Below, one piece after another: positions 37,362 through 45,577 of a DNA stretch of 64,000 bases. A model generated the notes under the pieces. That model was not told the origin of the DNA and ran no database searches. It saw only the letters and a program-made list of their open reading frames with translations. The position numbers were made by a program, and so were the translations under genes. Every line of letters begins with the position of its first letter. Within the stretch, counting starts at the first letter, position 1. This DNA comes from Nitrososphaerota archaeon (lineage in GTDB: Archaea > Thermoproteota > Nitrososphaeria > Conexivisphaerales > DTJL01): positions 20,802 through 84,801 of the forward strand of contig JAJPJS010000013.1 of the NCBI GenBank assembly GCA_021324115.1, read 5' to 3'.

Positions 37362-38255
37362 ATGAGCAAGAATTATGAAGGTATCTGGTCCCCAATGCCT
37401 ACACCTCTTGACACCACGGGGCACATAGATGTAAAGAGGATCCCTGAACTGGTGGAATATCTTGTGGAAGGAGGTGTTGACGGGCTGTTTCCGCTTGGAA
37501 CTTCGGGAGAATTCGCATTCCTGTCCAGAGACGAAAGAAGAACCATGGTAAAGCATGTGGTGGATGCTGCCAATGGCCGCGTACCCGTTGCTGCGGGAGT
37601 TTCAGACACATCCATCGAAAGCGTAATTCAGTACGCGAAGGAGGCAGAAGACCTCGGTGCCGACGCGGTTGTAACCACGACTCCGTACTATTTCGCTACC
37701 GGCGATAAGGGCATACATAATTTCATAAAGGCGATCGTCGGACGAATCAACCTGCCTCTGATACTGTATAATATACCAGATTATACCAGGAACCCGGTCT
37801 CTGTCCAGCTGCTGAACGAACTCTCCGAAGAGCATCTGATAGTCGGCATGAAGTACACGGAGAACAACATCTCAAAGCTGATTCAGTACCTGGCATCCTG
37901 CGGCAAAAAAATTTCAATATTGAACGGGACATTCGCTCTCACATATTCATGTCTTTCATTCGGTGGAGCAGGCAGCGTCATATCCGTGGCAAACATAGCA
38001 CCCAAGAAGGCATCTTCAATATATGACGACTTTCGTGCCGGCAGGCTGGAGAGGGCCGCAAAGACACAGCTTGAACTGATGCAGATAGATCAGATTCTCT
38101 CGGTTGGCTCGTTTCCTGCTGCGATGAAATACGCCATGAGTCTGGTGGGTCAACCCGTTGGCGGTACCAAACCGCCTATACCCGATCTGTCTGATTCCGA
38201 GAAATCCATCGTGAGGAGCATGCTTGAGAATTATGAAAAGCATGAACCACAGTAA
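37362..38255 (+). CDS. 2-keto-3-deoxygluconate aldolase-type enzyme (DHDPS/NAL family)
   Basis: The TIM-barrel class I aldolase family (DHDPS, N-acetylneuraminate lyase, archaeal KDG aldolase) is shown by GIWSPMPTPLD, the substrate loop LFPLGTSGEFAFLSRDER, YNIPDYTRN (catalytic Tyr) and VGMKYTENN (Schiff-base Lys). With gluconate dehydratase and glucose dehydrogenase in the same region, cleavage of KDG to pyruvate and glyceraldehyde is the likely reaction. DHDPS is the main alternative, but no lysine genes are close. ATG 37362 (297 residues) fits the start predicted from ATTAACTT at 37331-37338. An in-frame GTG lies at 37326. Confidence 0.8.
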   Translation: MSKNYEGIWSPMPTPLDTTGHIDVKRIPELVEYLVEGGVDGLFPLGTSGEFAFLSRDERRTMVKHVVDAANGRVPVAAGVSDTSIESVIQYAKEAEDLGADAVVTTTPYYFATGDKGIHNFIKAIVGRINLPLILYNIPDYTRNPVSVQLLNELSEEHLIVGMKYTENNISKLIQYLASCGKKISILNGTFALTYSCLSFGGAGSVISVANIAPKKASSIYDDFRAGRLERAAKTQLELMQIDQILSVGSFPAAMKYAMSLVGQPVGGTKPPIPDLSDSEKSIVRSMLENYEKHEPQ

Positions 38256-38336
38256 ATGAAAAACTGCCCAGTAAAAACACAAATGAAACACTATATCAGA
38301 ACCTACAAAACTCGGAAGCAGGACTTCAATACCTGA

Positions 38337-39584
38337 CTACTTCAGCTCTTCTTCGATCCTTAGCAACTCATTGTATTTCGCCGTTCTCTCCCCCCTGGCG
38401 GGGGCTCCGGCCTTCAGGAAACTGCTCCCCACAGCTGTGGCGAGATGAGATATGAACACATCTTCGGTCTCTCCGGAACGGTGTGATACCACCGTGGAAA
38501 GGCCCGAACTGTGACATAAATTCACTGCTTCCATCGTCTCTGTAACAGAGCCTATCTGGTTAAGTTTGATGAGAACAGAATTCGTGGCGTGCATCGCGAG
38601 TCCCCTCTTTATTCTTTCAGGGTTGGTGACATACAGGTCGTCTCCAATTATCATGACCTTCTTCCCCAGCTTTTCTGTGATTGAGGCAAAATCTTCAAAC
38701 GAATCCTCATCAAAAGGATCTTCGAGTGTGTTTATCTTGTACTCCTCCACTATCGAGATATAGTAATCAAGGAGCTCGGACCCGCTCAAGATCTTTCCAT
38801 CTATTCTGTACTTTTTCGTCGAAGTATCATAGAAACCTGAGGCAGCCGCATCCATCCCGATTCTGACTGCCGAATCATCATACCCTGCCTTCTTGATCGC
38901 CTTTGAGATGGATTCTAGGGGCTGCTTCGTGTTTACCATGGGTGGCGCATACCCGCCTTCATCACCCACATTCGTGGCTGAAACTCCATATTCATCCCTC
39001 AGCACCTCCTTGAGCACATGATAGATTTCTGAGCCCATCCTCAGGGCGTCAGAAAAACTGTCAGCGCCTACTGGCTCCAGCAGGAATTCCTGAACCGAGA
39101 GCTCATTTCCTGCATGCTTCCCACCATTCACAACGTTCATCATCGGCACAGGCAGTCGATAAACCTTCTTTTCGACCAGAAATCTGTACAGGGGAACCCG
39201 GCTGCATGCAGCACCCGCCCTGGCCACGGCCATGGAAACCGACAGAATGGCATTTGCTCCGAGTTTACCCTTGTTCACCGAACCGTCGAGATCCAGCATC
39301 AATCTGTCCACTGAGCCCACGTCACATGGGTTCAGCCCGACAAGCTTGGGAGCTATCACTTCGTTTACGTTTCTGACTGCCTTCAGCACCCCCAACCCAC
39401 GATAGAATTTTTGGTCGCCATCCCTCAGTTCAACGGCTTCGTGTATCCCCGTTGAAGCTCCCGAGGGCACGGTGCCCCTGCCGAAGAAGCCCGCTTCAGT
39501 CCTTACATCCGTCTCTACTGTCGGATTCCCCCTGGAATCCAGAACCTGTCTGGCGTGAATATATTTTATTCTATCAGAGACCAA
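38337..39584 (-). CDS. eno: Enolase
   Basis: Enolase interconverts 2-phosphoglycerate and phosphoenolpyruvate. The 415-residue protein shows IHARQVLDSRGNPTVE, GTVPSGASTGIHEAVELRDG, VGDEGGYAPP, NTLEDPFDEDSFED, IGDDLYVTN and IKLNQIGSVTETMEA, with catalytic Lys and metal-binding Asp/Glu residues in place. In this window it sits between glycerate 2-kinase (2-phosphoglycerate supply) and pyruvate kinase in the non-phosphorylative Entner-Doudoroff scheme. It faces the KDG-aldolase gene convergently. Confidence 0.97.
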   Translation of the reverse strand: MVSDRIKYIHARQVLDSRGNPTVETDVRTEAGFFGRGTVPSGASTGIHEAVELRDGDQKFYRGLGVLKAVRNVNEVIAPKLVGLNPCDVGSVDRLMLDLDGSVNKGKLGANAILSVSMAVARAGAACSRVPLYRFLVEKKVYRLPVPMMNVVNGGKHAGNELSVQEFLLEPVGADSFSDALRMGSEIYHVLKEVLRDEYGVSATNVGDEGGYAPPMVNTKQPLESISKAIKKAGYDDSAVRIGMDAAASGFYDTSTKKYRIDGKILSGSELLDYYISIVEEYKINTLEDPFDEDSFEDFASITEKLGKKVMIIGDDLYVTNPERIKRGLAMHATNSVLIKLNQIGSVTETMEAVNLCHSSGLSTVVSHRSGETEDVFISHLATAVGSSFLKAGAPARGERTAKYNELLRIEEELK

Positions 39585-39642
39585 AACGCATCAGGTTATT
39601 CTGGTTGAAGCAGGTGTTAAATAAATAGTCGTCCGCCAGTGC

Positions 39643-39800
39643 AGATAATGTATAATTAACAATTTTTAGTACGAAGTCAAATCATCTCTATTGTGATATC
39701 TGAACGCCTAGATAACAAGCTCCAATTGATCCAAAATGTGAGCACACGAGATGCTCCTACAAGCCATTCAGTCAGATGAGCTATCAGGTTATGAACAATG
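39643..39800 (+). mobile_element. Left-end relic of a decayed insertion sequence
   Basis: The sequence from GATAATGTATAATTAACAA through TTGATCCAAAATGTGAGCAC to GCCATTCAG aligns by eye with the left end of the element at 63801-63910 (GATACTGTTCAGATAACG, TTGATCCAAATGAGAGCATA, GCCGTTCAG). Similarity fades near 39800, just before vapC. The remainder of the same element seems to continue at about 40780-41293, on the far side of vapBC. Confidence 0.6.
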
Positions 39801-39850
39801 ATGCTTATCGAAAGCTATACGATTCAGGATCCAAGGTTGAATGCTTTGTG

Positions 39851-40264
39851 CTATTCTAGTTTTGATATCTTGATATCTTCGCTAAATCTTCTTAGTCTCT
39901 CATCCTGAGAGAAGAGAAGATCCGATGCTTTGCTTATTGCTGTCGCCACTATCACTGCATCAGGAAGCTTCCCTCCTCTCCTTCCCCTTAATCGTGCAGC
40001 AAGATCGGCTATGTCAAATGTCACCGGGACTATTTCGAAGTTGTTAACTGTAAGATCCTGAAAGAGATTTTTCATCTTCACGGCTCTTTTAAAATCATTT
40101 GCGATATAGAAACCGGTTAATAACTCAGCTACTGTTATTGTCGATATTATACCCTGATTCTCTCCATTCATAAAAGAGCTCAGAAGATTTTGAACCCTTG
40201 TAGCGTGAGGTTCAATCCCTTCGACAAAGTATATCAGAATGTTTGTGTCAAGTGTTATTTTCAA
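39851..40264 (-). CDS. vapC: VapC-type PIN-domain toxin
   Basis: PIN ribonucleases cut RNA and are held inactive by a partner antitoxin. From TTG 40264 the protein is 137 residues with the acidic residues expected: TLDTNILIYFVEG (Asp), TVAELLTGF (Glu), KLPDAVIVATAI (Asp) and SQDERLRRFSED (Asp). The start lies inside vapB (17-bp overlap), usual for VapBC pairs. The frame is open upstream but that part is read from vapB in another frame. Confidence 0.85.
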   Translation of the reverse strand: MKITLDTNILIYFVEGIEPHATRVQNLLSSFMNGENQGIISTITVAELLTGFYIANDFKRAVKMKNLFQDLTVNNFEIVPVTFDIADLAARLRGRRGGKLPDAVIVATAISKASDLLFSQDERLRRFSEDIKISKLE

Positions 40265-40496
40265 CAGACTCTGCTTCCCACTCCTTTCGAATCTTCCTCT
40301 GGTATCTGAGTGGGTCTCCAAAGAAGCCTTTGCCTAAACCTTTCATTTCCCTGATAGGATCAACAGGCCTTAGAAGGAGGCTTCCATCAGATTCCTCTAT
40401 TTGAAGTATGGCGCCGTGCTCTATGTTCAACTTTCTTCGTATTTTCTTTGGAATGACAACCTGTCCACGTGCACCGACCTTAACTTTCTCCACCAT
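40248..40496 (-). CDS. vapB: AbrB/SpoVT-type antitoxin (VapB)
   Basis: The 82-residue protein has an N-terminal swapped-hairpin AbrB domain (VKVGARGQVVIPKKIRRKLN, then GAILQIEESDGSLLLRPV) that binds DNA. Its basic C-terminal tail (LRYQRKIRKEWEAE) probably neutralises VapC. A strong GGAGG site lies 6 nt upstream of the ATG and a TATA-like TTTATTTATC at about 40530. Autoregulation through the inverted repeat at 40535-40557 is likely. Confidence 0.85.
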   Translation of the reverse strand: MVEKVKVGARGQVVIPKKIRRKLNIEHGAILQIEESDGSLLLRPVDPIREMKGLGKGFFGDPLRYQRKIRKEWEAESVENNT

Positions 40497-40534
40497 GATA
40501 CCCTCCTATCAGAGAATCGATTAATCTGATAAAT

Positions 40535-40557
40535 AAACTATCTTACAAAAATAGTTT
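40535..40557. promoter_or_regulatory. Inverted repeat at the vapBC promoter
   Basis: AAACTAT, nine bases, then ATAGTTT: perfect 7-bp arms directly upstream of and touching the TATA-like element of vapB. This is the usual place for the autoregulatory operator of an AbrB-type antitoxin. Confidence 0.45.
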
Positions 40558-40779
40558 CAGATTATTAATCAACCTTTCCCAAGACAAAAGTATATTCTGA
40601 TGAATTCCTTCATGAGAAGTCAGTAACAGCACCATTGTGTGCACGCGGCGATGGCTCTTTAATTTATTTCAGACGAGAGCGAAGTGCGTGACAGACAATG
40701 CCTTCTTCGGTGTTGTTCGGGAAGGGTTCAAGAACTCTGACTCAGGGAAGCATAGAGGAAAGCAGAAGAAGCTTGGAAG

Positions 40780-41293
40780 AATAACATTCAGAGTTCAGAA
40801 GAAAGAGATACAGGAGAATAGTTGCCATGGATGAAACCAGTCTCGATGTGAATGGTATTCAGCTGTTTGTATGGGCGGCTATAAATCCAGATACCAAGAA
40901 GAGAAGCCATTAGTTACACCCTCATTCATCTTACCAGAGATCATTGATAAGTACCCTGTTATTCGTTAGAATGATTCTTTCTTAACACATGCACGAATAA
41001 ACCTGTAGTACTGGTTGGTGGTGTTCCATGGTTGATGCGCACGGACCATTGAAAGATATGGATTGAAGTGGCTTCATATAACATTCAGAAAGAGGAATAG
41101 TATAGAAAGATATTTCAGGACGTTGAAGGAAAAAACAAAGAAGTTCTGCAATAACATCGACATCGACTCGAGTCAACGGAATAAGATCACTCACAGTTTT
41201 CCTGAACCTATTCATACTATACTTTGATCATCTGAGATGGGATCAGAGCAGAATGTCCGCACCAGAAGGGAGCTCATTTGAACAGTTTGCAGT
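40780..41293 (+). pseudogene. Degenerate IS transposase, DDE part
   Basis: The stretch aligns with the transposase region of the element at 58081. MDETSLDVNGIQLFVWAAIN corresponds to MDETKLKVNGRQ-VFVWGAID, and CACGAATAAACCTGTA, GATTGAAGTGGCTTCATAT and GAAAGATATTTCAGGACGTT recur in the same order. Several in-frame stops (TAG after KRSH near 40910, others after 40975) and frameshifts make it non-functional. The right end near 41275-41293 (TTTGAACAGTTTGCAG) resembles a worn terminal repeat. Reading direction is plus, as in the other copies. Confidence 0.65.
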
Positions 41294-41338
41294 GCTAAAT
41301 CGACACACTTAAACGAGAGCACACTCTGGAAATTCGGA

Positions 41339-42523
41339 TTGACAAAGATAAAACAGGCCGAAATATTTCAGGTCGGAGAACCTGCAGCGGCTGGAGGTGC
41401 CACCTGGGCGGGAAATTCAATTCTTCTCAAGCTCACCACGTCCGATGGCATGGTGGGATGGGGGGAGGCCGTGCCGACGCTCAGGGTTCAACCGGTGATA
41501 CAGTCCCTGCATGAAGTCGCAAGGGTGTACGTTGGGAAGGACCCTTTTGATACTGAAAAGAATATTCATGAATGGCACAGGCATGATTTCTACCTGCCCG
41601 TATCATTCGAATCAACAACAGCATTGAGTGCGTTTGACATCGCCTGCTGGGACCTGATGGGCAAGTACCTGAATACGCCCGTGCACAGGTTGACCGGTGG
41701 TGCCTTCAGGTCTTCGGTGAAGCTGTATGCCAATGGCTGGTACGACGGCTGCGTTACGCCGGAGCAGTTCGGGACCAGAGCGAAGAAGTACGCCAAGATG
41801 GGCTATACGGCTCTAAAGTTCGACCCGTTTGGCAACTACTACGACTACATAGATGAGAAGGGGCTGGAGAGGGCGTACGAACGGGTGAGGGCGGTCAGGG
41901 ATTATACGAACGGGAAGGTTTCGCTTCTGATAGAGCATCATGGCAGGTTCAACCCTACATCCGCCATCATGATAGCAAGGCGGTTGAGGGACTTCGACCC
42001 ACTTTTCATGGAGGAACCAGTGCATCCTGACAACATGAGGGGCCTGAAAAAGTACAGAAATGCAGTGGACGTCAGGGTGGCCCTGGGCGAAAGGCTGCTG
42101 ACGAAGGAGCAGGTCGTGTTCGTGCTCCAGAACAACCTTGCGGACTTCCTGCAGGTGGACCTGACGAACATCGGCGGCATCACCGTAGCAAAGAAAGCAG
42201 CATCCATAGCCGAAGCGTACGGTGTGGAAATGGCGTTCCACAACGCATTCGGTCCTGTGCAGAATGCAGCGACGATCCAGCTCGATGCATCTATCCCGAA
42301 CTTCCTGATACAGGAGTCCTTCTATGACTGCTTCCCCAAATGGAAGAGGTCTTTGATCAGGAACGCCTACAGGGTAACAGATGGAAGATGCAACGTTCCA
42401 GACAAACCGGGTCTTTCGATTGAAATCGATGAGGAGATACTTGAAACCCACAAGGCGAGCGGTCAGGAGCCTTTCAACCCTTCAGAACCTGTATGGGTGG
42501 TGAAGGACACCTGGCATCCATGA
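41339..42523 (+). CDS. Gluconate dehydratase (enolase superfamily, archaeal GAD)
   Basis: This enzyme dehydrates D-gluconate (and often galactonate) to 2-keto-3-deoxy sugar acids, the second step of the archaeal Entner-Doudoroff route. The 394-residue sequence closely follows Sulfolobus GAD: GWGEAVPTLRV, EWHRHDFYLPVSFES, YANGWYDGCVTPEQF, LKFDPFGNYYDYIDE, LIEHHGRFNPTSAIMIARRL, FMEEPVHPDN, VALGERL, VDLTNIGG and AFHNAFGPVQNA. The last residues (EPVWVVKDTWHP) also match. The start is TTG 41339, 2-3 nt after the start predicted from ACTTAAAC at 41307-41314, and lies just beyond the decayed IS. Confidence 0.93.
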   Translation: MTKIKQAEIFQVGEPAAAGGATWAGNSILLKLTTSDGMVGWGEAVPTLRVQPVIQSLHEVARVYVGKDPFDTEKNIHEWHRHDFYLPVSFESTTALSAFDIACWDLMGKYLNTPVHRLTGGAFRSSVKLYANGWYDGCVTPEQFGTRAKKYAKMGYTALKFDPFGNYYDYIDEKGLERAYERVRAVRDYTNGKVSLLIEHHGRFNPTSAIMIARRLRDFDPLFMEEPVHPDNMRGLKKYRNAVDVRVALGERLLTKEQVVFVLQNNLADFLQVDLTNIGGITVAKKAASIAEAYGVEMAFHNAFGPVQNAATIQLDASIPNFLIQESFYDCFPKWKRSLIRNAYRVTDGRCNVPDKPGLSIEIDEEILETHKASGQEPFNPSEPVWVVKDTWHP

Positions 42524-42610
42524 AGGGTGTGCACCAGGAAACACAACGATGATAAACCAATGAAATGACCCGATTCGGAATGGTGAACTGTTTCGAGGCC
42601 GATCAGTAGC

Positions 42611-44053
42611 CTGAGAAGAACCAAAATAGTGTGCACGCTCGGTCCTGCGCAGGCTTCAGTTAACGATGTGGTTGTCCTGGCAAGGGCTGGGATGGACTGT
42701 GCCAGGATAAACTTCTCCCACGGCGACCTGGGAGAACATGCCAGAACGATCAGATTTGTCAGGTCCGCCGAATCCCGCCTCCACTCCCACCTTCCGGTGA
42801 TGCAGGACCTGCCGGGTCCTAAAATCAGAGTTGGAATACTCAGGGATGGTTCTGTCCTTTTGAAAAGGGGAGAAAGGGTGATTCTCGACACGGCCAACGA
42901 TACACAGGTTGCGTCGAACGAGATTCCGATAAAGTACAGGGGACTGGAAAACTATGTGCTGCCTGGAACCAAGATCTACCTGTCGGATGGTTCCATAAAA
43001 CTCGACGTGATATCTGCAGAGCGGGGCAAGATACACTGCAGATGCGTCGTCGGTGGGAAACTGCAGTCAGAAAAGGGCGTGAATATACCGACGCTGTCCG
43101 CAGACTTCAAAACATTTACAGAAGCGGACGACAGATTTCTTGCCTTCGGTATAGAGAACCGGGTGGACCTCGTAGCAGTTTCCTTCGTCAGGTCTGCACA
43201 GGATATCGTGGATGTCAGGAAGCGGGCCAGGGAACTCGGCGGGGACCCGATGATCGTCGCAAAGATCGAAAAGAAGGACGCGGTGGACAACATCAGCGAG
43301 ATATCCTCCGTTTCTGATATCGTGATGGTTGCCCGCGGTGACCTGGGAGCTGAAAACCCAGTGGAACAGGTGCCTGTTATGCAGAAGAAGATAATCGCCC
43401 TCTGCAGGGCAAGGGGTATTCCTGTCATAACAGCCACTCAGATGCTTGAATCGATGGTGAACAATCCGACCCCCACAAGGGCAGAGGTTACGGACATAGC
43501 AAATGCGATCCTTGACGGCACGGATGCTCTCATGCTCTCCGAAGAGACGGCTGTTGGAAGCTATCCTGCCGAATGTGTCGGTGTGCTTCACAGAGTCTCC
43601 CTCCTCACGGAGGCCAACATGAAGAGAGACACAATACCGGACGACCAGGGTGCCACGGACAATTTGGTTGATGCGCTTGGACGTGGTTCGGACCTTCTTG
43701 CCAAGGACATGGGGGCGAAACTACTTGTTTCTCTGAATGATTCCACATCCGTCGTATCGAAAATAGCGAGGTTCAGGCCGAAGGCCCCGATCGTATGTAT
43801 CACTTCTACGGTAGAACAGGCCAGGAAGCTGCGAATGGTGTGGGGCGTCTTTCCAAAGATTCTCAGGCTGGCGGATCCAATGCACAGGCTCGGGTCGGCC
43901 GTCGCAACCCTCTCAAAGGAATGGTCGCTGAAAAAAGGCGAGAGGATGATCATCATATCCAGCGATGTTTCCCTTTCCAATCATGAAGGCGAGCTGATCT
44001 TCATCGTGCAGGCGGGGCAAAGAAGCGACAAAGATTACGCAAAGCCTGGATAG
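42611..44053 (+). CDS. pyk: Pyruvate kinase, apparent CTG start
   Basis: Pyruvate kinase makes pyruvate and ATP from phosphoenolpyruvate. Motifs are IVCTLGPAQAS, ARINFSHG, VMQDLPGPKIRVG, MIVAKIEKKDAVDNISEI, MVARGDLGAENP and VITATQMLESM. The first canonical start is GTG 42629, but it would cut off RRTKI, the conserved first strand. The codons just before it read CTG AGA AGA ACC AAA ATA, matching the usual M-x-x-T-K-I-V-C-T N terminus exactly if CTG 42611 initiates. Upstream the frame closes at a TGA with no ATG, GTG or TTG between. About 480 residues, normal length. It lies 88 bp after gluconate dehydratase on the same strand. Confidence 0.93.
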   Translation: MRRTKIVCTLGPAQASVNDVVVLARAGMDCARINFSHGDLGEHARTIRFVRSAESRLHSHLPVMQDLPGPKIRVGILRDGSVLLKRGERVILDTANDTQVASNEIPIKYRGLENYVLPGTKIYLSDGSIKLDVISAERGKIHCRCVVGGKLQSEKGVNIPTLSADFKTFTEADDRFLAFGIENRVDLVAVSFVRSAQDIVDVRKRARELGGDPMIVAKIEKKDAVDNISEISSVSDIVMVARGDLGAENPVEQVPVMQKKIIALCRARGIPVITATQMLESMVNNPTPTRAEVTDIANAILDGTDALMLSEETAVGSYPAECVGVLHRVSLLTEANMKRDTIPDDQGATDNLVDALGRGSDLLAKDMGAKLLVSLNDSTSVVSKIARFRPKAPIVCITSTVEQARKLRMVWGVFPKILRLADPMHRLGSAVATLSKEWSLKKGERMIIISSDVSLSNHEGELIFIVQAGQRSDKDYAKPG

Positions 44054-44088
44054 AGCCCAATAAGACGTCTAATGAGAAGTATTAATCT

Positions 44089-45474
44089 TCAAACCCTTCC
44101 GGCTACAACCATCATCACATCGCCCACGTTGGTTCCTGTTGGACCCGTTGTGAGCAGACTCTTCGTTGCCTTCAGCAGCGTGTACGAGTCATTGTTTTGC
44201 AGATACTCATCAATATCAAGCCCAAGTGAGCGGGACGTCTCATAGATGCTTCCATCTACAATCGCACCCGCCGCATCGGTCACACCATCCACTCCGTCTG
44301 TGCCGAAGGAGCACACGACAACTTCGGGAAGGGAGGATATACCTGCAGAGGCAGAGAGGGCAACCTCCTGATTTCTGCCCCCCTTTCCTCGCCCGGTAAC
44401 CTTCACCGTGGTTTCTCCACCGAATATCAGGGCGGAGGGTCTATGCAATGATGACCTGCCACCCGACACGCCCCTGGCCAGAGAAGAGAGGAAAGTCCCG
44501 AAGGTCCTCGCCTCACCTTCTATCTCCGTCGTCAGTATGAGAGCCCTGTATCCTCTTTGTGTTAATTCCCTTTGCGCACCTGCACAGGCATCAAAATTAT
44601 CACCTATCAGAAGGTTCTGTACTCTCTGAAAGATTTCTGAATCTGGCTTGGGCGTCTCCTTCACGGAACCGCTTATTCCATGCTCAAGAAGCCTCCGAAC
44701 TCTTGACGGACAGGACTCCCATGCGCCCCTCTTCTTCAGAACAGAGACTGCCTCTGAATATGTGGAGCTGTCGGGAAAGGTTGGACCCGACGATATCGTC
44801 CCCAAGTCGTTTCCAACCACATCCGAAACGATGAGTGACAGTATCGTTGCCGGATACAGCCGTTCAGCCAGCCTACCTCCGTGGATGCCCGACAGATGCT
44901 TGCGCACGATATTCAGTTCATAAATGTCGGCCCCCGAATCAAGCATGACCTTGGTTACCCTCCTGACGTCATCAAGGCCAATCCCCTCTGCCGGGAGAGA
45001 CAACAACGAGGAGCCACCTCCTGATATGAGGCAGATTACAAGATCGTCCTGCCGGGGGGCACCGATCACTTCGAAGATACGCATTACACCTTTCAGTCCG
45101 GCTTCGTCTGGTACCGGATGACTTCCATATGCAATTTCAATTCGATCAGTTTCAACCAGACCTTTCTGATAATGCGGCACGATCACCAATCCACCATCTA
45201 TTCTCTTTCCCAGGACTCCTTCGACCGACATGGCCATTCGTCCTGATGCCTTGCCTCCCCCTATCACGAACACTCTGCCGTATCTGCCGAGGTTGTAACG
45301 GACATTTCCGGCCATCATGATATCTCCGCTCAATTTCAGGTGTCCTTCCACCATCCTCGCAGGGTCTGCACCTTTCAGCGCAGCGTCGACCGCAGCCAAG
45401 GCATCCTTCCATGTGCCGCTTGCCAGATTTCCCTTGTCATCCCTTGTCGAATGAATGGGGGTGGAGCTATTCAT
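44089..45474 (-). CDS. Glycerate 2-kinase (MOFRL family)
   Basis: Archaeal glycerate 2-kinase makes 2-phosphoglycerate from glycerate, the link between the non-phosphorylative branch and enolase. The protein shows GRVFVIGGGKASGRMA, AYGSHPVPDEAG, CLISGGGSSLLSLPAEGI, SDVVGNDLGTISSGPTFPD and the C-terminal MOFRL motifs GGETTVKVTGRGKGGRNQE and GTDGVDGVTDAAGA. I start at ATG 45474 (461 residues). The open frame to 45534 adds a basic stretch unlike the family. It is divergent from glucose dehydrogenase across about 100 bp. Confidence 0.92.
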   Translation of the reverse strand: MNSSTPIHSTRDDKGNLASGTWKDALAAVDAALKGADPARMVEGHLKLSGDIMMAGNVRYNLGRYGRVFVIGGGKASGRMAMSVEGVLGKRIDGGLVIVPHYQKGLVETDRIEIAYGSHPVPDEAGLKGVMRIFEVIGAPRQDDLVICLISGGGSSLLSLPAEGIGLDDVRRVTKVMLDSGADIYELNIVRKHLSGIHGGRLAERLYPATILSLIVSDVVGNDLGTISSGPTFPDSSTYSEAVSVLKKRGAWESCPSRVRRLLEHGISGSVKETPKPDSEIFQRVQNLLIGDNFDACAGAQRELTQRGYRALILTTEIEGEARTFGTFLSSLARGVSGGRSSLHRPSALIFGGETTVKVTGRGKGGRNQEVALSASAGISSLPEVVVCSFGTDGVDGVTDAAGAIVDGSIYETSRSLGLDIDEYLQNNDSYTLLKATKSLLTTGPTGTNVGDVMMVVAGRV

Positions 45475-45577
45475 GGTCGGTCTTGCACGATGGGAAATTC
45501 GTCGATGTATTATGCTTTGTTTCCTGATCCACATATCAGCAATCTAATTTATTAGGGGACGTTTCGGTGTGCCTAAT

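Noticed and set aside
41339..42523. Mandelate racemase or muconate cycloisomerase
   Set aside because: Same superfamily, but the detailed match to archaeal gluconate dehydratase is much closer.
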